This document shows positions 1 to 6,224 of a stretch of 7,419 bases of DNA, piece by piece; within the stretch, counting starts at the first letter, position 1; every line of letters begins with the position of its first letter. A model generated the notes under the pieces. The model worked only from the letters and a program-made list of their open reading frames with translations. It was not told the origin of the DNA and did no database searches. Position numbers and translations under genes: made by a program. Source of the DNA: Dehalococcoidia bacterium (lineage in GTDB: Bacteria > Chloroflexota > Dehalococcoidia > UBA2979); contig SCTU01000245.1 in NCBI GenBank assembly GCA_004297315.1, forward strand, positions 1-7,419. The letters are read 5' to 3'.

Positions 1-320
1 TCCTCGCCGAAGCGCAGCCCGCCGGGCTGGGCCGGCGTCCGCGGGCGGACGGGGGCCGCAGCCACGACCTCGGCGAGGACATCCGCGACCTCGTCGTGGA
101 CGAGGAAGAAGAAGAGCGCCGGCGCGGCGCAGCCCCTGGCCGGCGAGGTCGGGGCGGCCGTGGCGGCCCGGCGGCGCCCGTACGCAGCCCTCGCCCGCAG
201 CCCCCGCTCCGCGGCGGCGGCCGGCGCGTCCTGGACGAGTTTGACGAAGAGGAGATCGAGGCGGCGCTGCACGGCGACGACCTGATCGAGGACGAAGGCG
301 GTGACGAGGACGAGCAGTAG
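1..320 (+). CDS. nusA: Probable NusA, C-terminal tail only (5' partial)
   Basis: The reading frame is open from base 3 to the TAG at 318-320 and enters from outside the window, so only about 105 C-terminal residues are visible. The identity rests mainly on position: it lies directly upstream of ylxR-infB-rbfA-truB, where nusA sits in most bacteria. NusA binds RNA polymerase and nascent RNA and tunes pausing, termination and antitermination. No S1 or KH domain falls inside the window. What is visible is low-complexity and strongly charged: an acidic run (DEEEEE) followed at once by RRR, an Arg/Gly stretch (RRGRGGRGG), a Pro/Arg-rich linker, then a second acidic segment (DEFDEEEIEAAL and a D/E-rich end). 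Acidic C-terminal extensions are known in NusA proteins, but the RGG-like part is less usual. The last 20 bases overlap the start of ylxR, which suggests translational coupling. An unrelated acidic protein cannot be excluded. Confidence 0.6.
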   Translation, partial: LAEAQPAGLGRRPRADGGRSHDLGEDIRDLVVDEEEEERRRGAAPGRRGRGGRGGPAAPVRSPRPQPPLRGGGRRVLDEFDEEEIEAALHGDDLIEDEGGDEDEQ

Positions 321-639
321 CGGCCAGGCAGCCGGCGGCCGGACGCGGCCGCGCCCGCAGCGCACCTGCGTGGCGTGCCGCCAGGAGGCCGACCAGTCCT
401 CCTTCGTGCGGGTCGTCCGGACGGCGGAGGGCCGCGTGCAGGTGGACGAGCGCGGGAAGGCCCCCGGCCGGGGCGCATATCTCCACCCCTCCGCAGCCTG
501 CTGGCAGCGGGGGATCGCGGGCGCACTCCAGGGCGCGCTGCGAGTCACACTGACCGAGGCTGACCGCGAGGCGCTCCGCGCTTACGCAGAACGGTTCACC
601 GCCGGACGGGCGGACAAGGACATCGAGGGACGCGCATGA
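301..639 (+). CDS. ylxR: YlxR/RnpM family RNA-binding protein (DUF448)
   Basis: This is a 112-residue protein of the YlxR (DUF448) family. Family members are small basic nucleic-acid-binding proteins. The Bacillus subtilis member has been described as an RNase P modulator (RnpM) and also as a regulator of gene expression. The family hallmarks are visible: RTCVACR at residues 21-27, a basic strand region around 36-50, and GRGAYLH at 56-62. A further cysteine lies at 67, and a helical C-terminal part runs from 84 to 100. The first 18 residues are a polar, Arg-rich extension before the domain. The chosen start is GTG at 301, which has GAGG at 288-291 nine bases upstream and overlaps the preceding gene by 20 bases; no later start keeps the RTCVACR motif. 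The stop codon overlaps the infB start as ATGA, so the two are probably translationally coupled. The family call is secure; the exact start is less so. Confidence 0.9.
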   Translation: MTRTSSSGQAAGGRTRPRPQRTCVACRQEADQSSFVRVVRTAEGRVQVDERGKAPGRGAYLHPSAACWQRGIAGALQGALRVTLTEADREALRAYAERFTAGRADKDIEGRA

Positions 640-2426
640 CGAACCAGCAGGTTGTACGGATACCCGACGCCATCGTCGTCGCCGATCTCGCCGCACTCCT
701 CGGCGTGACCCCCATCGACGTGATCAAAGAGCTGATGAAGAACGGCGTCATGGCCACGATCAACCAGGTCGTGGACTTCGACACTGCGGCCATCGTCGCG
801 AGCGATATGGGCTTCGCCCCCGAGGAGGAGGCGCCGGTTGCGGTCGCGAACACGACGTCCGACACCCCGGTCGACGCCGAGGCCCCGAGCACCTCGCTCC
901 GCATCGTGGACGAGGGTGAGGGCCTCCAGACGCGGCCCCCGGTGATCACCGTCCTTGGCCACGTCGACCACGGCAAGACCACACTGCTGGACCGCATCCG
1001 CCAGGCGAACGTGGCTGCGGGCGAGGCCGGCGGCATCACCCAGCACATCGGCGCCTACCAGGCGACCGCGCCGGACGGGCGGATCCTGACCTTCATCGAC
1101 ACCCCGGGCCACGAGGCGTTCTCCCAGATGCGCGCCCGCGGCGCCCGCGTCACGGACGTCGCGATCGTCGTGGTGGCGGCAGACGACGGCGTGATGCAGC
1201 AGACGCGCGAGGCGATCGACCACGTGCGTGCGGCCGGCGTCCCGCTGGTCATCGCGCTCAACAAGATCGACGCCAACAACGCCAACCCGGACCGTGCCAA
1301 GCAGCAACTGATGGAGATTGGCCTGGTGCCGGAAGAGTACGGTGGCGACCAGATCGTCGTGCCGACCTCCGCCCTCAAGGGCGAGGGGATCGACGAACTG
1401 CTCGAGAACGTCCTGCTCGTCGCCGACATGCAGGAGTTGACGGCACGTGTCGACCAGCCCGCGCGCGGCGTGGTGCTGGAGGCGAAGACGGACCGGCATC
1501 GAGGCGTGGTGGCGACGCTGCTGGTGCAGACCGGCACGCTGACGGTGGGCGACACGGTGATCGCAGGGATGGCCGTAGGCCGGATCAAGGCGATGACCTC
1601 CGCGGCCGGCGAGAAGTTGAAGTCCGCCGGCCCGTCCACCCCGGTGGAGATCCTGGGCCTCGACGAGGTCCCGGCCTCCGGCGAACGCTTCGAAATCCGC
1701 AAGGACGAGAAGGTCGCGCGTGCCGAGGTGGAGGAACAGAAGCGCCGTCTGCTCTCGGGAGTCGAGGAGCGCGGGGCGGTCACGCTGGACTCGCTGTTCG
1801 GCGAGATCCGCAAGGGTTCGGTCACAGACTTCAACCTGGTGTTGAAGGCGGACGTCCACGGTTCCGTGGAGCCGCTGGTGAAAACCCTGGAAGACCTCAC
1901 GTTGCCGGACGTGCGCGTGCGCGTGATCCACGCCGCCGTCGGCTCGGTCACGGAGTCGGACGTGCAGTTGGCGGTCGCGGCGAAAGCCGTGGTCATCGCC
2001 TTCAACTCCGGGGTGGAGCCGAGCGCCCGCCGGCTCGCCGACGCGGAGAAAGTCGAGGTCCGGGAGTACCGGATCATCTACGACATCGTGCAGGACGTGG
2101 AGAAGGCCGTGCAGGGCCTGCTGGAGCCGATCTTCGAGGAGCGTCAGGACGCCGTCATCGAGGTGCGCCAGATCTTCCGCGTCGGGCGGCGCAACTCGAT
2201 CGCCGGTTCGTACGTGCGCGAAGGCGCCGCGGTCCGCGGCGCGCGCTGCCGGATCCGCCGCAAGGGGGAGGTCGTCCACGAGGGCACGATCGAGTCGCTC
2301 AAGCGCATCAACGAGGACGCACGGGAGGTCGCGGCAGGCCTCGAGTGCGGGATCATCGTCTCCACCTTCGACGCCTTCGAGGAGGGCGACGAGATCGTGA
2401 CGTACCACCTGGAGCAGGTCCGCTGA
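636..2426 (+). CDS. infB: Translation initiation factor IF-2 (short form)
   Basis: IF-2 is the GTPase that places initiator fMet-tRNA on the 30S subunit and promotes 50S joining. The protein has 596 residues. An IF2_N domain occupies about residues 5-55, followed by a short acidic linker (60-100) and the G domain from about 102. All GTPase motifs are present: G1 GHVDHGKTT (108-116), G2 GGITQHIG (132-139), G3 DTPGHE (155-160, with catalytic-type His159), G4 NKID (209-212) and G5 SALKG (245-249). Domain II spans about 275-365, domain III about 395-465 (LVLKADVHGSVE), and the fMet-tRNA-binding domain IV about 500-590, with GLECGI near 570-575. The ATG at 636 has GAGGGA at 625-630 five bases upstream and overlaps the ylxR stop by four bases. 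It is much shorter than the E. coli (890 residues) or mycobacterial proteins because the long N-terminal region is missing. The domains appear intact, so this is a lineage trait rather than damage. Confidence 0.98.
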   Translation: MTNQQVVRIPDAIVVADLAALLGVTPIDVIKELMKNGVMATINQVVDFDTAAIVASDMGFAPEEEAPVAVANTTSDTPVDAEAPSTSLRIVDEGEGLQTRPPVITVLGHVDHGKTTLLDRIRQANVAAGEAGGITQHIGAYQATAPDGRILTFIDTPGHEAFSQMRARGARVTDVAIVVVAADDGVMQQTREAIDHVRAAGVPLVIALNKIDANNANPDRAKQQLMEIGLVPEEYGGDQIVVPTSALKGEGIDELLENVLLVADMQELTARVDQPARGVVLEAKTDRHRGVVATLLVQTGTLTVGDTVIAGMAVGRIKAMTSAAGEKLKSAGPSTPVEILGLDEVPASGERFEIRKDEKVARAEVEEQKRRLLSGVEERGAVTLDSLFGEIRKGSVTDFNLVLKADVHGSVEPLVKTLEDLTLPDVRVRVIHAAVGSVTESDVQLAVAAKAVVIAFNSGVEPSARRLADAEKVEVREYRIIYDIVQDVEKAVQGLLEPIFEERQDAVIEVRQIFRVGRRNSIAGSYVREGAAVRGARCRIRRKGEVVHEGTIESLKRINEDAREVAAGLECGIIVSTFDAFEEGDEIVTYHLEQVR

Positions 2427-2794
2427 CCCGTCGAACCGAGCAGGTAGGCGACGTGATCCAGGCCACTATCGCCGACCTGGTCAACCGTCGCGTGAAACAT
2501 CCCGACCTCCAGGGCGTGATCCTCTCGTTTGTCAGCGTGGAGGTGACGCCGGACCTCGCCCACGCCAAGGTCGCGGTCTCCATCCTCGGCGATGAGACAC
2601 AGACAACCGCGGCGATGGCAGCGCTGGATAGGGTGGAGCCGTACCTGCATCGCGAACTCGGCAAACAACTGCACATCCGGCGGGTGCCACGCCTCCACTT
2701 CGTCCGTGACGACTCGATGGCGGAGGCCGACCGCATCACGACGCTGCTGCGCGACGTCGCCCGCGCCGACGGGCACGACCTGCCCACCCCGTAA
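2423..2794 (+). CDS. rbfA: Ribosome-binding factor A, likely CTG start
   Basis: RbfA is a single-KH-domain protein that binds the 30S subunit and assists late 16S rRNA maturation and cold adaptation. Read from 2423 the product has 123 residues, normal for the family. It begins TRRTEQVGDVIQATIADL after the initiator, the expected first helix. It continues with a VKHPDL turn, the strand block FVSVEVTPDLAHAKVAVSI, and the KH-like end RRVPRLHFVRDDSM before a short tail. No ATG, GTG or TTG lies in frame just before the conserved TEQVG; the next GTG (2453) would cut into the first helix, and the upstream GTG at 2345 would add 26 unrelated residues and overlap infB by 82 bases. CTG at 2423-2425 overlaps the infB TGA (CTGA) and has GGAG at 2411-2414 eight bases upstream. 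Family identity is secure; the CTG start is inferred. Confidence 0.93.
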   Translation: MTRRTEQVGDVIQATIADLVNRRVKHPDLQGVILSFVSVEVTPDLAHAKVAVSILGDETQTTAAMAALDRVEPYLHRELGKQLHIRRVPRLHFVRDDSMAEADRITTLLRDVARADGHDLPTP

Positions 2795-2805
2795 CGGACG
2801 GACCC

Positions 2806-3747
2806 ATGCGCGGCTTCATCAACGTCGACAAACCGCGCGGGATCACCTCGTTCGAGGTCGTGCGCCGCATCCGCCGTGCCGCCCGCACGAAGCGGGTGGG
2901 ACACGCCGGGACGCTCGACCCCAATGCCACCGGCGTCCTGCCGATCGCGGTCGGCGAGGCGACCCGGCTGGTGGACGAACTTGTCGGCGCGCGGAAGCGC
3001 TACACGGCGGAAATCCGTTTCGGCGTGGAGACGGACACCTACGACCTAGAAGGCAGCGCCGTCGAGGAGCAGGACGCCTCCGGCCTCGATGAGGCGCGCG
3101 TGCGCGAGGCCCTGCGCGGATTCCTCGGCCAACAGATGCAGGTGCCGCCCGCATACTCGGCGGTGAAGCGAGCCGGCGTGCCGGCCTACCGCGCAGCCCG
3201 TCGGGGCGACCCGCTGACGCTCGAGGCGCGGCCGGTCGTGGTACACGCCCTTGAGGTGCTCGGCTTCGACCGCAGCGACCCGTCACGCCCCGTCCTGGAA
3301 CTCGACGTGCAGTGCGGCAAGGGCTTCTACGTCCGCTCCCTGGCCCACGACCTCGGCGCCCTCCTCGGCACGGGGGCGCACCTTTCCGGCCTCCGGCGCA
3401 CCCAGGTCGGGCCGTTCCTCATCGCCAGCGCTGTGCCCCTCGACGGGGCCGTCGCGAGGCTCGAGGCCGGCGAGGGGGCCGCGATTGTGCTCCCGCCCGA
3501 CGCTGTGCTGGGCGATTGGCCCGCGGTGACGCTGAACCCCGAGCAGGCGGCGCGTGTCCGTCAGGGGCTCGATGTCTCGCTCCTCAACTGGGATTATGTC
3601 GCTTCACCAGGCGAGTCGCGCCTCCGGGCGTACGGCCCGGATGGCATCCTCTTGGCCTTGCTGGAGCCCTCCTTCGTCCTCGGAGCCTGGCATCCGTACC
3701 GGGTCTTCCCCCCGGAGCAGGCGGCAGCGGCCGTGACTGCTCCGTAG
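2806..3747 (+). CDS. truB: tRNA pseudouridine(55) synthase TruB
   Basis: TruB converts uridine 55 in the T-loop of tRNAs to pseudouridine and also acts as a tRNA folding chaperone. The 313-residue protein has the usual length. The catalytic motif HAGTLDPNATG covers residues 33-43, with the nucleophilic aspartate at Asp38. Other family blocks are KRYTAEIRFG (64-73, with the Tyr66 that stacks in the active site), the PPAYSAVKRAG insert-flanking motif (114-124), and GKGFYVRSLAHDLG (171-184, with Arg177). After about residue 240 a C-terminal PUA-like/TruB_C region follows. ATG at 2806 lies 11 bases after the rbfA stop, with only a weak GGACGGA ribosome-binding sequence, so coupling to upstream translation is likely. 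This is the last gene of the operon here; ribF, a common next gene, is absent. Confidence 0.97.
   Translation: MRGFINVDKPRGITSFEVVRRIRRAARTKRVGHAGTLDPNATGVLPIAVGEATRLVDELVGARKRYTAEIRFGVETDTYDLEGSAVEEQDASGLDEARVREALRGFLGQQMQVPPAYSAVKRAGVPAYRAARRGDPLTLEARPVVVHALEVLGFDRSDPSRPVLELDVQCGKGFYVRSLAHDLGALLGTGAHLSGLRRTQVGPFLIASAVPLDGAVARLEAGEGAAIVLPPDAVLGDWPAVTLNPEQAARVRQGLDVSLLNWDYVASPGESRLRAYGPDGILLALLEPSFVLGAWHPYRVFPPEQAAAAVTAP
3713..3744 (+). other. Inverted repeat at the 3' end of truB
   Basis: A perfect 8-base inverted repeat, CGGAGCAG (3713-3720) and CTGCTCCG (3737-3744), encloses a 16-base GC-rich loop and ends immediately before the truB stop codon. In RNA it could form a stem-loop closing the operon transcript. 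There is no run of T after it (the next bases are TAGCCCTCGG), so it is not a classical intrinsic terminator. It could act with Rho, protect the 3' end, or be a coincidence of GC-rich coding sequence. Confidence 0.3.
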
Positions 3748-3765
3748 CCCTCGGACTACCTCCGG

Positions 3766-3795
3766 TTGACAGGGGGAGGCCCGAAAGCGTACTTA
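3766..3795 (+). promoter_or_regulatory. Candidate sigma70-type promoter for the zinc-ribbon gene
   Basis: A perfect TTGACA lies at 3766-3771, just 19 bases after the truB stop, in a 102-base gap before the next gene. Eighteen bases downstream is TACTTA (3790-3795), a poor match to a -10 box (only the first TA agrees with consensus). Transcription from here would leave a leader of about 45-50 bases before the ATG at 3850. The -35 match is striking in this GC-rich sequence, but the weak -10 keeps the call tentative. It suggests the small gene can be expressed separately from the infB operon. Confidence 0.4.
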
Positions 3796-3849
3796 CCGCC
3801 CCGAATCGGAACCTTCGAGGCTCCAGGAGGCTACAAGGGGGGTGGACCG

Positions 3850-3996
3850 ATGCAGGCGTATTGCCTGAAGTGCCGCGCAATGCGGGACCTTGAGGCCGCT
3901 CAGCAGGTGACCCTCAAGAACGGCAAGACTGCGATGCAGGCGCCGTGCCCAGTCTGCGGCACGCGCATGTCCAAACTGGTGAAGACGCCCGTCTAG
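3850..3996 (+). CDS. Small four-cysteine zinc-ribbon protein (DUF5679-like)
   Basis: This encodes a 48-residue protein with two CxxC knuckles, Cys5/Cys8 (YCLKC) and Cys33/Cys36 (CPVCG), separated by a basic, glycine-containing hairpin region (VTLKNGKTAMQ). It closely resembles the short DUF5679 family found in high-GC bacteria, where it is typically annotated as hypothetical. The cysteine spacing indicates a single zinc-binding ribbon; no function is established. Basic residues around the knuckles would suit nucleic acid or ribosome binding, but that is inference. ATG at 3850 is chosen because the conserved MQAYC start follows directly and a purine-rich AAGGGGGGTGG (3835-3845) precedes it; AGGAGG at 3825-3830 is a better match but sits 19 bases away. 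It follows truB by 102 bases with its own candidate promoter, and its stop shares CTAG with the convergent LysR-family gene. Confidence 0.88.
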   Translation: MQAYCLKCRAMRDLEAAQQVTLKNGKTAMQAPCPVCGTRMSKLVKTPV

Positions 3997-4877
3997 GCAA
4001 CCCCCGGGCGTGCCCCGGCCACGACCGCGAGCGTGAGGAAGGCCTCGGCGCGCGCATCGGGCGGCGCAGCCGGCCGCCTGACCCCCAGCAGAGTCCGCTC
4101 GCCCAGCACCTCGCCCACCGGCTCGAGCGGCGGCTGGCCGTCCTCTCCGATCTGCTCCGGCAAGACGCTCCAACCGAAGCCGAGCGCGACGAGTTGTCGC
4201 AGCACCTGCGGGTTGCTGGATTCGAGCGTGACGCGCGTGAGGATGCGCCGGGCGGCGAGGGCCGCATCGATCACGGCGCGCGTGTGGGAACCGGCGGGGT
4301 AGAGCAGCCACTCCGAATCTGGCTCCGGCGCTGCCTCTCCTGGCGGCCCGTACAGCCGCAAGGGCTCCCGGGCGACCTCGACCGTGTCGGATCCAGGCGC
4401 CACCGGGCCCACGACGAACGCGAGGTCAACCTCGAAGCGTTGCAGGCGCTCCAGCAGCGCCTCGGTCGTGTCCACGACGACCCGCAGCTCCACGCCCGGG
4501 TGCGCCGCACGGAACGCGGCGACCGCCGAGGGCAGCACGTAGAGCGAGGCGGCATCGATCATTCCGATGACGAGTGAGCCGGCGCCGCCGGCCCGGCGCG
4601 CGTCCGCCCACGCCCTCAACTCGGTCGCTCTCCCGAGCACCTCCGCAGCGAAGCGTGCGGCTTCCCGCCCGCCCTCGGTCAGCACGCGGCGGCGGCCGTC
4701 CTGCTCGAAGAGCGGGACGCCGAGCCGCCGCTCGAATTCGGCGAGCGCCTGCGAGAGCGCGGACTGCGAGATGTGCAGCCGCCGCGCCGCAGCCGTGAAC
4801 GTGCCGCTGCGTTCCACCTCGCGGAGGTACGCGAGGTGATGGAGGTGGAGGTTGAGCGGGAGAGGATCTTCTTCCAT
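3993..4877 (-). CDS. LysR-family transcriptional regulator
   Basis: This is a 294-residue LysR-type regulator of normal family length. The N-terminal winged helix-turn-helix spans about residues 12-70. It includes GTFTAAARRLHISQSALSQ (25-43), with the recognition helix at about 36-49, and the wing segment GVPLFEQDGRRRVLTEGG (53-70). A linker helix (72-95) leads to the effector-binding domain (about 100-285), which starts SLVIGMIDAASLYVLP and contains PSAVAAFRAAHPGVELRVV, typical of the family. The inducer cannot be predicted. The gene is divergent from the inositol-3-phosphate synthase gene, the classic layout for a LysR regulator and its target, and paired inverted repeats lie in the shared gap. 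The start is the ATG whose complement is 4875-4877; its upstream ribosome-binding sequence is weak. The stop overlaps that of the convergent zinc-ribbon gene. Family assignment is firm, target gene inferred. Confidence 0.95.
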   Translation of the reverse strand: MEEDPLPLNLHLHHLAYLREVERSGTFTAAARRLHISQSALSQALAEFERRLGVPLFEQDGRRRVLTEGGREAARFAAEVLGRATELRAWADARRAGGAGSLVIGMIDAASLYVLPSAVAAFRAAHPGVELRVVVDTTEALLERLQRFEVDLAFVVGPVAPGSDTVEVAREPLRLYGPPGEAAPEPDSEWLLYPAGSHTRAVIDAALAARRILTRVTLESSNPQVLRQLVALGFGWSVLPEQIGEDGQPPLEPVGEVLGERTLLGVRRPAAPPDARAEAFLTLAVVAGARPGVA

Positions 4878-4926
4878 CTATCTTACTTATGGATGATATC
4901 GCATCCCTTAACTGGACGGATAGATG
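4875..4926. promoter_or_regulatory. Candidate LysR-type operator: two nested inverted repeats
   Basis: The gap between the divergent regulator and ino1 runs from 4878 to 4994 and is AT-rich at the regulator end, in contrast to everything around it. Two inverted repeats are nearly concentric. The outer pair is CATCTATC (4875-4882) and GATAGATG (4919-4926), a perfect 8-base match centred near 4900.5. The inner pair is GGATG (4891-4895) and CATCC (4902-4906), centred near 4898.5 and containing the palindrome GATATC (4895-4900). The 52-base span resembles the long footprints of LysR-family proteins, which bind a recognition site and an activation site. The outer left arm includes the regulator's own start codon, which would allow autoregulation. 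Binding is not shown, and clear -35/-10 boxes cannot be assigned. The ino1-proximal remainder, 4927-4994, is GC-rich and shows nothing beyond the ino1 ribosome-binding site. Confidence 0.45.
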
Positions 4927-4994
4927 CCGCGTACCGCAGGCTGGTTCTTACCGCGCCCGCCACCGGCCGGCCGCGACCACGGAAAGGCATCGTC

Positions 4995-6068
4995 ATGAGC
5001 GAGAAGATCAACGTCGCCATCATCGGCGTCGGAAACTGCGCCTCATCGTTCGTCCAGGGCGTCGAGTACTACAAGAACGCCGAGGCCGGCGACGAAATCC
5101 CGGGGCTCATGCACCCGGTCTTCGGCGGCTACCACATCCGCGACATCAACTTCACGGCCGCCTTTGACGTGGACATCGACAAGGTCGGCAAGGACCTCTC
5201 CCAGGCGATCTTCTCGGGCCAGAACAACACCCTGAAGTTCACGGACGTGCCGAACACTGGCATCACCGTCCAGCGGGGGATGACGCACGACGGGATCGGC
5301 AAGTACCTCTCCCAGGTGATCACGAAGGCCCCCGGCCAGACCGCGGACATCGTGAAGATCCTGAAGGAGACGAACACCCACGTCGTCATCAACTACCTGC
5401 CGGTCGGCTCCGAGGAGGCGACGAAGTGGTACGTGGAGCAGGTGCTGCAGGCGGGCTGCGCCTTCATCAATTGCATCCCCGTCTTCATTGCGAAGGAGCC
5501 GTACTGGGCTGAGCGGTTCCGCGAGAAGGGGCTGCCCATCATTGGGGACGACATCAAGTCCCAGGTGGGCGCCACCATCCTTCACCGAAACCTCGTCCGG
5601 CTGTTCCAGGACCGCGGCGTGCGCATCGACCGCACGTACCAGCTGAACTTCGGCGGCAACACCGACTTCATGAACATGCTGGAGCGGGAACGCCTGGAGT
5701 CGAAGAAGATCTCGAAGACCTCGGCTGTCACGTCCCAGATCGCCTACGAATTGCCCTCCGCCGACGTGCACGTGGGCCCGTCCGACTACGTGCCGTGGCT
5801 CCTCGACCGGAAGTGGTGCCACATCCGCATCGAGGGCACGACCTTCGGGGACGTGCCGCTGAACGTGGAACTGAAGCTTGAGGTGTGGGACTCGCCCAAC
5901 TCGGCAGGCGTGGTGATCGACGCCGTGCGCGCGGCGAAGATCGGTCTGGACCGCGGCGTCGGCGGGCCGATCTACCCGGCCGCGGCGTACTTCATGAAGT
6001 CGCCACCGCGCCAGATGCTGGACGAGGACGCCCGCGACGGTGTGGAGGCGTTCATCCTCGGCGAGTAA
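4995..6068 (+). CDS. ino1: Inositol-3-phosphate synthase
   Basis: This NAD-dependent enzyme cyclises glucose 6-phosphate to 1L-myo-inositol 1-phosphate (numbered 3-phosphate), the first step of inositol synthesis. The 357-residue protein is of the short actinobacterial type (about 365 residues) rather than the 500-residue eukaryotic type. The Rossmann dinucleotide motif VAIIGVGNCASS occupies residues 7-18. The core motifs are GDDIKSQVGATILHR (184-198), LNFGGNTDF (217-225), DRKWCHIRIEG (271-281, with Lys273 at an active-site lysine position) and LEVWDSPNSAGVVIDAVRAAK (295-315, with Lys294 just before it), followed by YPAAAYFMKSPP. ATG at 4995 is preceded by GGAAAGG (4981-4987) seven bases upstream. 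The frame stays open further upstream, but that part runs antisense to the regulator and lacks family sequence. The gene is divergent from a LysR regulator and is followed by a strong terminator and two acyltransferase genes. Identity is secure. Confidence 0.97.
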   Translation: MSEKINVAIIGVGNCASSFVQGVEYYKNAEAGDEIPGLMHPVFGGYHIRDINFTAAFDVDIDKVGKDLSQAIFSGQNNTLKFTDVPNTGITVQRGMTHDGIGKYLSQVITKAPGQTADIVKILKETNTHVVINYLPVGSEEATKWYVEQVLQAGCAFINCIPVFIAKEPYWAERFREKGLPIIGDDIKSQVGATILHRNLVRLFQDRGVRIDRTYQLNFGGNTDFMNMLERERLESKKISKTSAVTSQIAYELPSADVHVGPSDYVPWLLDRKWCHIRIEGTTFGDVPLNVELKLEVWDSPNSAGVVIDAVRAAKIGLDRGVGGPIYPAAAYFMKSPPRQMLDEDARDGVEAFILGE

Positions 6069-6106
6069 GCCGCTGCGTCCGATCCTGACTTCCTTCCCCA
6101 CCCGAG

Positions 6107-6137
6107 CAAGCCCGCCTTCCGGCGGGCTTGTCTCGTC
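6107..6137 (+). terminator. Intrinsic-type terminator after ino1
   Basis: CAAGCCCGCC (6107-6116) and GGCGGGCTTG (6121-6130) form a perfect 10-base-pair GC-rich stem with a four-base TTCC loop, 38 bases after the ino1 stop. The tail TCTCGTC is only modestly T-rich, as is common in high-GC genomes. It should end or strongly reduce ino1 transcription before the acyltransferase genes. Confidence 0.85.
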
Positions 6138-6224
6138 ATGCGGGGCCGGCGGCGAGACGCGTTACCGCTCTCACCGGTACGCTGCACAGGACGTATTGAG
6201 GGGGACAGCGAGCGTGGCACGAGC

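Noticed and set aside
582..2408. A 608-codon open frame on the minus strand covering infB
   Set aside because: It is the antisense shadow of a GC-rich gene: low-complexity His/Asp/Arg/Leu-rich product, no recognisable domain, and the plus strand encodes a complete IF-2.
2345..2422. rbfA start at GTG 2345
   Set aside because: It adds 26 residues translated from the infB frame overlap with no similarity to RbfA; the conserved N-terminus begins at 2423.
4773..4994. Upstream in-frame extension of ino1 to ATG 4773
   Set aside because: It would run antisense through the LysR DNA-binding domain and the intergenic region. The family N-terminus and a good ribosome-binding site place the start at 4995.
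4927..4994. Riboswitch or other structured leader ahead of ino1
   Set aside because: The segment is short and GC-rich, including a CCGGCCGGCC run, but shows no recognisable aptamer pattern or terminator/antiterminator pair.
5043..6101. A 352-codon open frame on the minus strand over ino1
   Set aside because: It is a mirror of the strong codon bias of ino1, with a repetitive His/Val/Asp/Leu composition and no family motif. It also spans the end of ino1.
6138..6224. Acyltransferase start at ATG 6138
   Set aside because: The extra 29 residues are polar and Arg-rich, lie directly after the ino1 terminator, and do not resemble the hydrophobic family N-terminus.
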